IMG/VR virus record: IMGVR_UViG_3300043786_000089
Coordinates: 1-25,327 of that record
From: a virus
Direction: 5' to 3' (one strand)
Length of the DNA: 25,327 nucleotides
Shown piece by piece: positions 8,795 to 15,112 of the stretch. The notes below the pieces were generated by a model, which was given only the letters and a program-made list of their open reading frames with translations, did not search any database and was not told the origin of the DNA. Position 1 is the stretch's first letter, and every line of letters begins with the position of its first letter. Made by a program: the position numbers and the translations under genes.

Positions 8795-8942
8795 TACTCA
8801 TCCTTTCGTATCGCACTCTTGCAACCTCTAACCAGTTGCTTCTTTCTCTTTGAGATAAACCTTTTATCTCAGATAAAGACCATCCATCGTTGTACTCAGA
8901 TAACGCAGACCATTCAGAGAATAATCTGGCGTAACTAATCAC
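8787..8942 (-). CDS. Tail chaperone second frame (T-like), frameshift product or separate ORF
   Basis: A 51-aa open frame lies in the 150-nt space between the chaperone and the tape measure. It starts at GTG 8942, one base after the chaperone stop (TAA T GTG), and ends 8 nt inside the tape measure gene. It reads VISYARLFSEWSALSEYNDG, then WSLSEIKGLSQRERSNWLEV and ARVRYERMSNG. A helical, WLEVAR-rich product in this place is what the T part of a gpG/gpT chaperone pair looks like. The frame is -1 relative to the chaperone and is open upstream only to a TAG at about 8961-8963. No classic slippery heptamer is visible in that overlap, and no close Shine-Dalgarno precedes the GTG. Re-initiation or an unusual frameshift are both possible. 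Confidence 0.65.
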   Translation of the reverse strand: MISYARLFSEWSALSEYNDGWSLSEIKGLSQRERSNWLEVARVRYERMSNG

Positions 8943-8943
8943 A

Positions 8944-9747
8944 TTAGAATTGAAATAAGGATCCTAAATTAATAGGAACCGTTACCTCACTTCCTGTATC
9001 GGGGTCTGTAACAACTATGTCTTCAAACTGTGGCCCAGGGGCTCGTTTGTTTATCTCTTCAATAATCGTTCTACGATCAACAACGCTAAGTGCTTGCACT
9101 TGTGCTTTGCTGTATACAGGGGCCTCTCCTATACGAACTAAAGTATTTTCTAAAACAATAGTAGTTAGTTCTGCAGGAGTCTTATCTGCATTGTTAATCA
9201 TTTCTCTTTGAACAACTCCGTTGGGCAGTTTTACTGTGTACTCAACGGCTTTACCTTTAACGGTAAACATTCGTTCATTTATAGGATCTGCTAGGAACTT
9301 AGTTTTAATGTCAGTGTTAAGATCAATCTCAACAAACTTCTGTTCGCCATCTGAGAATATTGGAAGTTTTGCTGTAGTTCCAAAAGTGGCTTTAATGATG
9401 CCAAGCAAAATAGCATCTCTATCGCCAACTAAAAGTTCATCTAATAACTTATCACTAGATGGTTCATTGCCAATTTTAACGGTTCCTAATTGTAAGATAG
9501 TTAAAATTGCTTTACCTAAGTTATTAGTTTTAGAAATAACTTCTTCATCTTTACCTGTTAGTTCACGAACCTCTGCAGTTCTGATGACCTCCCCAGCGGC
9601 GTTTATATAGCCGCCAGGAAGTTCAACAGTTGTATCTGAAGGAGATACGATTTCAGGCGTTCTTTCTTTTGGCGTTTCAGTCAACGCCTTGTTTAACATT
9701 TGGTTTGCTAATGCGGGATTAACCGCTGCGCTAATGGTATTCGTCAT
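8944..9747 (-). CDS. Tail assembly chaperone (G-like)
   Basis: The protein has 267 aa and is charged and soluble. The central part reads VELPGGYINAAGEVIRTAEV, then RELTGKDEEVISKTNNLGKA. An ELPGGY...GxxRELTGKDEE signature is common in tail assembly chaperones that sit between tube and tape measure genes. The second half (about 155-267) is a beta-rich and helical region that includes FTVKGKAVEYTVKLPNG. It is longer than classic gpG proteins. AAAGGA precedes ATG 9747. T4 gp26-like naming is also used for relatives. It is followed by the small -1 frame ORF described separately. Confidence 0.72.
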   Translation of the reverse strand: MTNTISAAVNPALANQMLNKALTETPKERTPEIVSPSDTTVELPGGYINAAGEVIRTAEVRELTGKDEEVISKTNNLGKAILTILQLGTVKIGNEPSSDKLLDELLVGDRDAILLGIIKATFGTTAKLPIFSDGEQKFVEIDLNTDIKTKFLADPINERMFTVKGKAVEYTVKLPNGVVQREMINNADKTPAELTTIVLENTLVRIGEAPVYSKAQVQALSVVDRRTIIEEINKRAPGPQFEDIVVTDPDTGSEVTVPINLGSLFQF

Positions 9748-9764
9748 TGTTATCCTTTGTTAGA

Positions 9765-10379
9765 TTATGCGGTAAATGCTGCTGCGCTAGTTGCTAGAGA
9801 TGATGCAAAGTTGATATTGAATCCCTCGTGTACCAAGGTCATCTGTTCAACAAGTAAAGCATTATCACCAGCGTTTAGGTCTGAGTATGCTACAGCGGTT
9901 GGCCATGCGTTATAAACTTCAAAACGCATTGCTATGTGATCAGTTGCTGATGGAGTGTTCTGAGGAGTTTCACCCGCTGATGGAATTGGATGAGACAGTA
10001 CTTGAATCTCTAAGTTGCAACGGAAGTTCTGCTCTTTACCACGGGTAGTTCCTCCACCTTGTACTGTAGCAAACAGATTTCGCATCCACTCATAGTTTTG
10101 ATTAGTTCCAAGAATTACACCACGTTGTAATGTAATCGGAGCAAAGGTTGTTTGCCCTGGAATCTGGTGAACAGTGGTGTTGTATCCACCTTCACGGTAA
10201 GGAATAGAGTCGGTTGTAACCGCCATTCCAGAGATTGATGTAAACCCAAAAGTAGTGGCTGCAGCCAAGTTTGTTGTTGCAGTACTTGCTGTTGGGATAG
10301 GTTTAAACGTAACTAAAAATCTAAAGTTACGTAATGGATCGGTAATTAAACTTGACCGATTATTAATGATTGTAGGCAT
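9765..10379 (-). CDS. Tail tube protein (T4 gp19-like)
   Basis: The 204-aa protein directly follows the sheath gene. It begins MPTIINNRSSLITDPLRNF, then FLVTFKPIPTAS, and contains FGFTSISGMAVTTDSIPYRE and GGYNTTVHQIPGQTTFAPIT. These are the hallmarks of the gp19 tube family: the DPLxNFxF start, a short helix, the GM...T...YREGG loop, then LxRG (here LQRGVILG). It stacks in hexameric rings inside the sheath. GGAG lies about 10 nt upstream of ATG 10379. The length fits the family well. Confidence 0.94.
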   Translation of the reverse strand: MPTIINNRSSLITDPLRNFRFLVTFKPIPTASTATTNLAAATTFGFTSISGMAVTTDSIPYREGGYNTTVHQIPGQTTFAPITLQRGVILGTNQNYEWMRNLFATVQGGGTTRGKEQNFRCNLEIQVLSHPIPSAGETPQNTPSATDHIAMRFEVYNAWPTAVAYSDLNAGDNALLVEQMTLVHEGFNINFASSLATSAAAFTA

Positions 10380-10400
10380 TTATTTATTATCTCCTTCGGA

Positions 10401-11912
10401 TTAGTTCAGCGTCTTTTGGCTGAGGTCGATGACGATGAACTCTGCTGGGTATTGAAGAGCAACACCAACTTGAATGTGAACTTCACCATTTGCAATATCT
10501 GCATCTGAGTTGTTCTCTGCGTCGCACTTTACAAAGTAAGCCTGTGATTGGGTTGCTCCACGAAGACCACCTTGATTGCGATACTCACTTAAGAAGGAAC
10601 CGATATTAGTATTAATACGGGCCCATAATCTTTCGTCATTATTTTCAAATAATGCAAACTCTGTTAAGTTCTTTAGATTCTTGCGAATATAAATTAAAGA
10701 ACGACGCATGTTTACATACTTGTTTGCAGTTCCATCTTGCTTTAATGTACGAGCACCCATTACAGAAAGACCAGCGCCAGGAATTTGACGAATTGGATTT
10801 ACTGGAGAAGTACTTGCATTCATGGTATCTAACTCTGCAGATGTAAATGTTTTTTCTACAGAGACGATTCCTAGCACTGGAGTTGAAATTCCAGCAGGTG
10901 CTTTGAATACACCACGGCTTGCATCTGTTGATAAGTAAAGACCAACAACTGCGCCAGTAGGTTCAATCTTACGAAGTGCTCCAGAACTACGTCCAAGTGG
11001 ATCTGAAATAAAGATATTTGGATAGTAGACAGCAGCGTTGCTTGTATCAGTAAGAGATCCAGCAAAAGAAACAGCATTTGCTACTGTTAGATCTGGATCA
11101 GTCCCAATAACAACAAAGCCGTTATTTTCTTCTGCCCAAGAGGTTGCTGCATCAAAGACTGCAACTGTTCCAGATGCTAATGCATTTGCAACAGGTAGGA
11201 ATAGTACTAGTGGACGATCAAGAGAAGTAAATCTCTCAAACACTGAATTAGCAGTTCCTTTGTATGCAGTGTAGTCAGTAGATGCTGTAGCAGTTCCATT
11301 TGAACCACTTGTTAGTGGGTAGGTTGCTAGAGTAATAGATGCACCAGCATAACCACCAGCAACAGATACTGAGATGTTTGGTGAAATAATGTTAATTACT
11401 GTTGGAGCATAATCACTTGAAGTAGTGTCATCAAACACAATGTTTTCATAACGCTCAAGTAAGATGTCATCAGAAATGTCATTTGCTACACCAGACTCCT
11501 TGTAAAGAGTAAGTGTATAAGTGCTTGCAACTTGACCAGCAGTTAATACAACACGAAGGTTGTTACCGTCTGTTCCAGCATTCTTTGAAGTAACAGTCGC
11601 AGCAGTTGCACCGCCACCATCTGTTAAGTTTCTAGAAGCAGCAACAGCGTTAGCCGCAAGTAGACGTTGAACATACAGTTCACGTCCGCCATTTGCAAAG
11701 AATGAGCCAACCTGGAAGGTGGCTGGATAGGTTGCGTTGTAACCTCCGAAGTACTTGGTAAATTCATACCAAGAATTAACAAGGGTTACTGTTTCTGGGC
11801 CTTGTGCAAAAGGTGCAACAACTGCGCCAGCAGCATTTGCAGTAACTCCACTTGGGAGTACTGGTGGTAGTAGGCGTTCACTTATGTAAACACCTGGACG
11901 GCTATAAGCCAT
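10401..11912 (-). CDS. Tail sheath protein
   Basis: The 503-aa protein starts MAYSRPGVYISERLLPPVLP, the typical sheath opening (RPGVYxxE). It goes on with GAVVAPFAQGPETVTLVNSW and FGGYNATYPATF. A variable beta domain covers about 105-235. The conserved C-terminal part includes GAGLSVMGARTLKQDGTANK, RRSLIYIRKNLKNLTEFALF and NNDERLWARIN. The C-terminus, AEFIVIDLSQKTLN, is the strand that links neighbouring subunits in the family. It contracts during infection to push the tube through the envelope. AGGAG stands about 6 nt before ATG 11912. Confidence 0.96.
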   Translation of the reverse strand: MAYSRPGVYISERLLPPVLPSGVTANAAGAVVAPFAQGPETVTLVNSWYEFTKYFGGYNATYPATFQVGSFFANGGRELYVQRLLAANAVAASRNLTDGGGATAATVTSKNAGTDGNNLRVVLTAGQVASTYTLTLYKESGVANDISDDILLERYENIVFDDTTSSDYAPTVINIISPNISVSVAGGYAGASITLATYPLTSGSNGTATASTDYTAYKGTANSVFERFTSLDRPLVLFLPVANALASGTVAVFDAATSWAEENNGFVVIGTDPDLTVANAVSFAGSLTDTSNAAVYYPNIFISDPLGRSSGALRKIEPTGAVVGLYLSTDASRGVFKAPAGISTPVLGIVSVEKTFTSAELDTMNASTSPVNPIRQIPGAGLSVMGARTLKQDGTANKYVNMRRSLIYIRKNLKNLTEFALFENNDERLWARINTNIGSFLSEYRNQGGLRGATQSQAYFVKCDAENNSDADIANGEVHIQVGVALQYPAEFIVIDLSQKTLN

Positions 11913-11943
11913 TTTTTCTCCTAACTAGTTTGGGGGAGGGACC

Positions 11944-12843
11944 TTATGGTGCCGATTGAGTGTACGTATCGATGGTAGTGAACTGAGAGCGACCAAGGGT
12001 CTGACTTCCAGTTGTACCTGTGACGTTTATTTGCAACACTTTGTACAGATTGTTATATGTTTCAGGCGCAATCTCAGAAGAGACACGAACTGTCATAGCA
12101 TTTACAAACAGTCGTTTTCCTTGTTCAGTAATATCTCTCTTAGATATATCAAGAACGTCTAAACGACGAGTAGTTCCAAATACAGTATTTGGTCCTGTGT
12201 TTAACACAGCAAACCGTAGTGGAACTTTTGTAAATAACAATTGAGATAAAATTTGACGATCATGACGTGGTTGACGAGAGTATGAAGTAATTTGGTAATC
12301 AATATTTACAGGAATTGGATAGTTAATTTCCCAGTTATGTTCATCATTATCCCAAGCAGTACTTTCGCCAATGACTGTTGGGTTAGTTAAATACGCTGGC
12401 TTTACCTTGCCTCTCATAGCACGAGAGAAATCTTCAGAGATATCGACCATATCAATAGTGATGTAAGGGTATGACTGAGCACGAATTTCCTGGTCAGGTT
12501 GTCCAAACCAGACTCCTACTTTTCTAGTAGTACCTGGTGTAGCAGTGCCACCTGAAGCAACACTTGCAATGTTTGCATTTGTTTTTGCATATTTAAATGT
12601 AGTAGGAGTTGGAATTAATGTAATGTTGTAGGTGCCATTAAAGGCAGTTGCAGTACCCGCAATAGTAACTGTGTCTCCAACTTCAAAGCCATGTTCTGTA
12701 GATGTAGTTATTGTAACTACATTATTAGTAAGCGCTCTATTTGTAATAGTTTTTGCCGTAGCAGAAGAGGCCTTCTGATCAGTAACAGTCATCTCTTTTA
12801 ACAAGTCTCTCAGCGCTTCATCTTCTTCTAAAAGGAAGGTCAT
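11944..12843 (-). CDS. Neck/tail-completion protein with inserted beta domain
   Basis: The protein has 299 aa and lies directly before the sheath. Residues 1-28 and about 105-299 form one part, with KVGVWFGQPDQEIRAQSYPY, RQPRHDRQILSQLLFTKVPL and a C-terminal beta region. This context fits a neck or sheath-terminating protein. Residues about 30-104 (KTITNRALTNNVVTITTSTE, HGFEVGDTVTIAGTATAF, NGTYNITLIPTPTTFKYAKT) look like a separate beta module of the kind repeated in many phage structural proteins, resembling the FCCH/E1-like fold. It seems inserted between the N-terminal helix and the main body. Start ATG 12843 overlaps the preceding stop as ATGA. The exact function is inferred from position only. 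Confidence 0.6.
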   Translation of the reverse strand: MTFLLEEDEALRDLLKEMTVTDQKASSATAKTITNRALTNNVVTITTSTEHGFEVGDTVTIAGTATAFNGTYNITLIPTPTTFKYAKTNANIASVASGGTATPGTTRKVGVWFGQPDQEIRAQSYPYITIDMVDISEDFSRAMRGKVKPAYLTNPTVIGESTAWDNDEHNWEINYPIPVNIDYQITSYSRQPRHDRQILSQLLFTKVPLRFAVLNTGPNTVFGTTRRLDVLDISKRDITEQGKRLFVNAMTVRVSSEIAPETYNNLYKVLQINVTGTTGSQTLGRSQFTTIDTYTQSAP

Positions 12844-13160
12844 AGGTAGCCATCCATATGCTGCATGGTGCGGGCTAGCATAAACTTCTCAGACTCTTGT
12901 TGACGATTGTTAAAGCGACGCATAGCAGCAGTTGGTTGAGTGCTTGGAGTTCCGTACTCAAGATCTAATATATCTGCCTTGTGGTCTGGGTTGCCGTGAA
13001 TAGTAAAGGAACCATCAGAGTAACGGACATGGAGGTTTCGTACAATTTTTTCAGGCCAACCTGATGCTCTAGCCTCTGATCGTAAATGAGCGCCCATGAA
13101 CCTTGTAGTTTCTACACTGGCTCTATTTAAAGACTCTCTGGCTTTTTTTAGGTAGGTCAC
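12840..13160 (-). CDS. HK97 gp10-like neck/tail completion protein
   Basis: The protein has 106 aa, with a helical N-terminus (KKARESLNRASVETTRFMGA, HLRSEARASGWP) and then a small beta section (IVRNLHVRYSDGSFTIHGNP). The end has YGTPSTQPTAAMRRFNNRQQ. That order (helix, small beta sheet, LExGT-like turn, P...AMRRF) is the gp10-like pattern of proteins that close the head-tail joint. The start is GTG 13160, which overlaps the upstream stop as GTGA. The fit is by pattern; a minor tail role is the main alternative. Confidence 0.6.
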   Translation of the reverse strand: MTYLKKARESLNRASVETTRFMGAHLRSEARASGWPEKIVRNLHVRYSDGSFTIHGNPDHKADILDLEYGTPSTQPTAAMRRFNNRQQESEKFMLARTMQHMDGYL

Positions 13161-13363
13161 TTCTTTTTCTTCGCTTTCGCTTTTGCTTTGGAAGCAACGT
13201 AGACAGCACCAGCAAGATAGGCTGCGGTTGTACCTGCAATTAGCGATGCGATAGCGGGACGCTTTTCTTTAGGGCGGAATCCAAACACACCCCGAATAAA
13301 CTCTTCACGTTCGCCTTGATTATTAATCTCAGCGGCTTGTTCGTACCAAGGCTTGTAAGCCAT
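13157..13363 (-). CDS. Small membrane-spanning protein with Lys-rich tail
   Basis: The protein has 68 aa. The N-terminal half is charged (YEQAAEINNQGEREEFIRGV). One membrane segment covers about residues 36-57 (PAIASLIAGTTAAYLAGAVY). The C-terminus is AKAKAKKKK. The start is ATG 13363 with AAAGGGG at 13373-13379 as ribosome binding site. It is the first gene after the strong terminator at 13448 and heads the neck-tail block. A holin-like or virion membrane role is possible, but there is no direct evidence, and one membrane segment with a basic tail is not diagnostic. Confidence 0.65.
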   Translation of the reverse strand: MAYKPWYEQAAEINNQGEREEFIRGVFGFRPKEKRPAIASLIAGTTAAYLAGAVYVASKAKAKAKKKK

Positions 13364-13372
13364 AATAAATAA

Positions 13373-13379
13373 CCCCTTT
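13373..13379 (-). promoter_or_regulatory. Strong ribosome binding site for the 13363 gene
   Basis: AAAGGGG lies 9 nt before ATG 13363. This is a much stronger site than those inside the small-gene cluster upstream, in line with a newly started transcription unit after the terminator. Confidence 0.6.
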
Positions 13380-13407
13380 ATCGCAACCTGTGGGAACAGT
13401 ATTCAGG

Positions 13408-13420
13408 CACCGCAGCGGTG
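13408..13420. promoter_or_regulatory. 13-bp palindrome, possible operator or promoter element
   Basis: CACCGC, one central base, then GCGGTG form a perfect dyad. It is GC-rich in an AT-rich gap, between the terminator at 13448 and the next gene at 13363. With a 1-nt centre it cannot make a good RNA hairpin, so a DNA-binding site is more likely. TATATC lies just upstream on the minus strand as a weak -10 candidate. No convincing -35 is seen. Confidence 0.3.
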
Positions 13421-13447
13421 TTCTGATATAGCAATGATAAAGAAGAA

Positions 13448-13465
13448 AGGCCCCTTTCGGGGCCT
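13448..13465 (-). terminator. Intrinsic terminator after small-gene cluster
   Basis: On the minus strand the sequence is AGGCCCC, GAAA, GGGGCCT: a perfect 7-bp GC-rich stem with a GNRA tetraloop. It is followed by TTCTTCTTTA. It lies 26 nt after the last small gene (stop at 13491) and before the neck-tail genes. This is the clearest terminator in the window. Confidence 0.88.
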
Positions 13466-13490
13466 AACTACTTATTTCTTTTTATTGATA

Positions 13491-13610
13491 TTAGACGATT
13501 TTCTTTTTCTTTTTCTTCTTTAGCGCCTTAAAATCTGCGCCAGTAATTTTATCAGCAGGCTTTGCAGCGTTAGCAATTTTCATCTGCTTAGGGCTTAGTG
13601 ACTTCTTCAT
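13491..13610 (-). CDS. 39-aa basic phage protein (SLSPKQ...ITGADF family)
   Basis: The ORF reads MKKSLSPKQMKIANAAKPAD, then KITGADFKAL followed by a run of seven lysines and IV. Tiny proteins with SLSPKQ and DKITGADFxxL are recurrent in environmental phages, so the call does not rest on length alone. The ATG at 13610 shares its A with the TAA of the preceding 21-aa ORF (TAATG). It is the last gene before the terminator. The poly-lysine end suggests nucleic acid or membrane binding, but the function is unknown. Confidence 0.75.
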   Translation of the reverse strand: MKKSLSPKQMKIANAAKPADKITGADFKALKKKKKKKIV

Positions 13611-13675
13611 TACTTACCTTTCTGGCAAGTGGAACACTTGCACTTGCAGTTCTTCATGTCGCACTTAAGAGCCAT
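13610..13675 (-). CDS. 21-aa cysteine-rich micro-protein
   Basis: A 21-residue ORF: MALKCDMKNCKCKCSTCQKG K. It has five cysteines (5, 10, 12, 14, 17) among lysines, a metal-binding-like density. Support for it being real: its ATG overlaps the preceding TAA (TAATG at 13675) and its own TAA overlaps the next ATG (TAATG at 13610), which is how the neighbouring genes are joined. It may bind zinc or another metal. No known family is recognised. Confidence 0.6.
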   Translation of the reverse strand: MALKCDMKNCKCKCSTCQKGK

Positions 13676-13794
13676 TATTTTTTGTCCTTCTTCTTCTTAT
13701 CTGTCTTCTTCTTAGCATACTTTTTATTAGCAGCGGCTAGAGTCTTCATGCCATGCTTGTTCTTAGGCTGCATACAGCCACAGGTAGCGCACAT
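13675..13794 (-). CDS. 39-aa protein with CATCGC metal-binding-like head and Lys-rich tail
   Basis: The ORF reads MCATCGCMQPKNKHGMKTLA, then AANKKYAKKKTDKKKKDKK. The N-terminal MCATCGC is identical to that of the preceding ORF, which makes the two likely paralogues. The C-terminus is a lysine-rich tail. Both ends are set by one-base TAATG overlaps (13794 and 13675). A CxxCxC head is suited to binding metal or a redox role, but the partner is unknown. Translational coupling in the cluster is the main argument that this is a real gene. Confidence 0.7.
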   Translation of the reverse strand: MCATCGCMQPKNKHGMKTLAAANKKYAKKKTDKKKKDKK

Positions 13795-13883
13795 TACTTA
13801 CCCTTTGGCTTTGGCTTGGCTTTTGGACCCTTACCAAATCCTGGCTGACCTTTTTTCTTACCACATCCACATGTTGCACACAT
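13794..13883 (-). CDS. 29-aa protein with CATCGC head
   Basis: The ORF reads MCATCGCGKKKGQPGFGKGP, then KAKPKPKGK. The head MCATCGC is shared with the next gene. The tail is Gly/Pro/Lys-rich and disordered. Start ATG 13883 has AGGAAA about 6 nt upstream and lies 9 nt after the previous stop. Micro-proteins of the MCATCGCGKKKGQPG type seem familiar from environmental phage genomes, which I recall only as a pattern. Function is unknown; a role as a virion-borne or DNA-bound metal protein is a guess. Confidence 0.7.
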   Translation of the reverse strand: MCATCGCGKKKGQPGFGKGPKAKPKPKGK

Positions 13884-13892
13884 TGGCGTTTC

Positions 13893-14129
13893 CTATCTAT
13901 GTCGTGCCGTTTTTTTGGCAATTGATTTTGGTTGTTTTACAAACTGCTTCCCCTTGCTATTGCCTTCTGCTTTAGCACGGTTGGTAGCAGCCTTTTCTGA
14001 AGGAGTAAGAGTATCCCACGCTTTGTCTGGTAGGTAACGCTTTTTGCCTTTAGATTCTTTGCCATCTGAAGTGCGCCATTTTTCATTGCCCCACTTCTTC
14101 AGGGATTGTTGAGATTTTGCAAGAGCCAT
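13893..14129 (-). CDS. 78-aa basic phage protein (SQQSLKKWG...KAWDTLTPSEKAATNRAK)
   Basis: The protein begins MALAKSQQSLKKWGNEKWRT and has RYLPDKAWDTLTPSEKAATN, then RAKAEGNSKGKQFVKQPKSI. I chose ATG 14129: the frame is open to a TTG at 14174, but the sequence before MALAKSQQS is unlike the rest, and ATG 14129 lies one base after the previous stop (TAA G ATG). The pattern PDKAWDxLxPSEKAATN is conserved in small phage proteins. It is basic and probably binds DNA or RNA, or is packed in the virion. Function is unknown. Confidence 0.78.
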   Translation of the reverse strand: MALAKSQQSLKKWGNEKWRTSDGKESKGKKRYLPDKAWDTLTPSEKAATNRAKAEGNSKGKQFVKQPKSIAKKTARHR

Positions 14130-14130
14130 C

Positions 14131-14325
14131 TTAGTTCTTATAACCTCCGCCTGCCTTCTTATACTCAGCAGCAAGAAGTTGAGCCTTACGAGCAGACCAT
14201 TCTCCTGGATCTCCGCCTTTAGTTCCAGCCTTTATCTTTTTAAATAAACTTTTACGCATTCCAGGCTTGGTGTAATTACCAGCCTCATTTACTTTTGACT
14301 TTGGTTTTGCTGCTTTTTTTGGCAC
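14131..14325 (-). CDS. 64-aa basic phage protein (PGEWSARKAQLLAAEYKKAGGGYK)
   Basis: The protein reads MPKKAAKPKSKVNEAGNYTK, then PGMRKSLFKKIKAGTKGGDP and GEWSARKAQLLAAEYKKAGG. The start is GTG 14325: GGAGGAG lies at 14332-14338 with a 6-nt spacer. The frame could be extended to 14373, but those residues have no ribosome binding site and do not look like the family. Small phage proteins with NEAGNYTKP and PGEWSARKAQxLA are known as a recurrent family of unknown role. Its first 41 nt overlap the end of the 44-aa ORF in another frame. Confidence 0.8.
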   Translation of the reverse strand: MPKKAAKPKSKVNEAGNYTKPGMRKSLFKKIKAGTKGGDPGEWSARKAQLLAAEYKKAGGGYKN

Positions 14326-14419
14326 TCTTAACTCCTCCACTCTTTGGTACACAGTTAGGAACTCTCTTACCATTCTTTATTTTAAAACCTTTTTGAACGT
14401 AACCTTCCCAACAAGCCAC
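14285..14419 (-). CDS. 44-aa out-of-frame overlapping ORF (CWEGYVQKGFK...RVPNCVPK)
   Basis: Reading from GTG 14419 gives VACWEGYVQKGFKIKNGKRV, then PNCVPKSGGVKSAKKSSKTK and VKSK. The pattern CWEGYxxxGxKxKxGKxVPNCVPK occurs in small phage proteins, so this is a real-looking gene in a place that would otherwise be a 94-nt gap. The GTG overlaps the stop of the preceding gene as TAGTG, the same one-base joint used by its neighbours. The end overlaps the next gene (GTG 14325) by 41 nt in a different frame. TTG 14425 is another possible start. Two cysteines may form a metal or disulfide site. Confidence 0.72.
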   Translation of the reverse strand: MACWEGYVQKGFKIKNGKRVPNCVPKSGGVKSAKKSSKTKVKSK

Positions 14420-14679
14420 TAACAATCCCACTTTCTTAGTGCTAGTGCTTTACGAGTTGGCTTACCATTCTTTTCCATAGGTCCTGGCATACCACCCATC
14501 CTTGCACAGAATGATTTACGACGGGCTGCAGACTTCTTAGACTTCTTTGCTTGCTTAGCAGATACAGGTGGCTTTAATGTTCCGCCAGTTTCACGCTTGT
14601 ATGATGCACGACCTTTAGCATTTAATCCACCCTCTGGATTTTTGCCTTCTTTACGTTGCCACGCTGCTGTCTTTGCCAT
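14419..14679 (-). CDS. 86-aa basic protein (DUF6321-like)
   Basis: The sequence MAKTAAWQRKEGKNPEGGLN, then AKGRASYKRETGGTLKPPVS and RRKSFCARMGGMPGPMEKNG matches the DUF6321 pattern as I remember it (AWQRKEGKNPxGGLNAKGRxSY ... KSFCARMxGMxGP ... PTRKALALRKWxC). It is basic and has two cysteines, one at the very C-terminus. Its function is unknown; relatives are common in phages from aquatic metagenomes. The start overlaps the upstream TAA as TAATG (14679). It is full length. Confidence 0.85.
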   Translation of the reverse strand: MAKTAAWQRKEGKNPEGGLNAKGRASYKRETGGTLKPPVSAKQAKKSKKSAARRKSFCARMGGMPGPMEKNGKPTRKALALRKWDC

Positions 14680-14930
14680 TATCTTCCCTGACTTCTATGA
14701 GCATTGCTCTTGTGGAATTTCTGCACGGCCTTTACGCCTTGCTTTATGGTTCTTGATCCACCTTTTTTTGTGAGATTGATTTTATCCCACTTACCTTGAT
14801 TTGTATTAGTGTGATCAACAATAACGTCGCCCTTTTTATTTTTAAAAACTTTATGAACTACCCTGGCTTTTTTTCCAGGAATACCAGTAGTAAGAGTTAC
14901 TGGCTTTTCTTCCTTCTTCTTATCAGCCAT
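14679..14930 (-). CDS. 83-aa basic hypothetical protein
   Basis: The protein reads MADKKKEEKPVTLTTGIPGK, then KARVVHKVFKNKKGDVIVDH and ends KFHKSNAHRSQGR. It has a small beta-like middle (ARVVHKVFKNKKGDVIVDHT) and is strongly basic. Start and stop are coupled to its neighbours (TGATG at 14930 and TAATG at 14679). I do not recognise the family. Position in the run of small basic genes suggests the same, unknown, role: DNA- or RNA-binding or virion-associated. Confidence 0.7.
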   Translation of the reverse strand: MADKKKEEKPVTLTTGIPGKKARVVHKVFKNKKGDVIVDHTNTNQGKWDKINLTKKGGSRTIKQGVKAVQKFHKSNAHRSQGR

Positions 14931-15112
14931 CAGGTCACCGACTTCTTATGCTTATAACGAATTGGGGCTTTAGGTCTTCTCACTATGCCGCCCTTCTTTC
15001 GTTTTAATCTGGCACCGCCAGCCTCGTATTTACTCTCAGTAACATTTGTTTGAATATTCTTCTGTGGCTGTTTACCAGCCCTTGCTCCAATGTTCCTGCG
15101 CCGTCTAGCCAT
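14930..15112 (-). CDS. 60-aa Arg/Lys-rich hypothetical protein
   Basis: The protein reads MARRRRNIGARAGKQPQKNI, then QTNVTESKYEAGGARLKRKK and ends RYKHKKSVT. It is strongly basic, with no membrane segment and no recognisable domain. It shares one-base overlaps with both neighbours (TAATG at 15112, TGATG at 14930). Its composition would suit binding to nucleic acid, but it could also be a disordered virion protein. No family is recognised. Confidence 0.65.
   Translation of the reverse strand: MARRRRNIGARAGKQPQKNIQTNVTESKYEAGGARLKRKKGGIVRRPKAPIRYKHKKSVT

Noticed and set aside
11956-12244. Plus-strand Cys-rich ORFs opposite the neck gene
   Set aside because: No ribosome site and no coding-like composition. 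The minus gene is well supported.
13598-13975. Hydrophobic plus-strand ORF at the small-gene cluster, resembling a membrane protein
   Set aside because: It is the complement of Lys-rich codons (AAG/AAA read as CTT/TTT gives Leu/Phe), so the apparent membrane segments are an artefact.
14131-14373. Longer start (14373) for the PGEWSARKAQ protein
   Set aside because: GTG 14325 has an excellent GGAGGAG site, and the extra residues do not fit the family and overlap the WEGY ORF.
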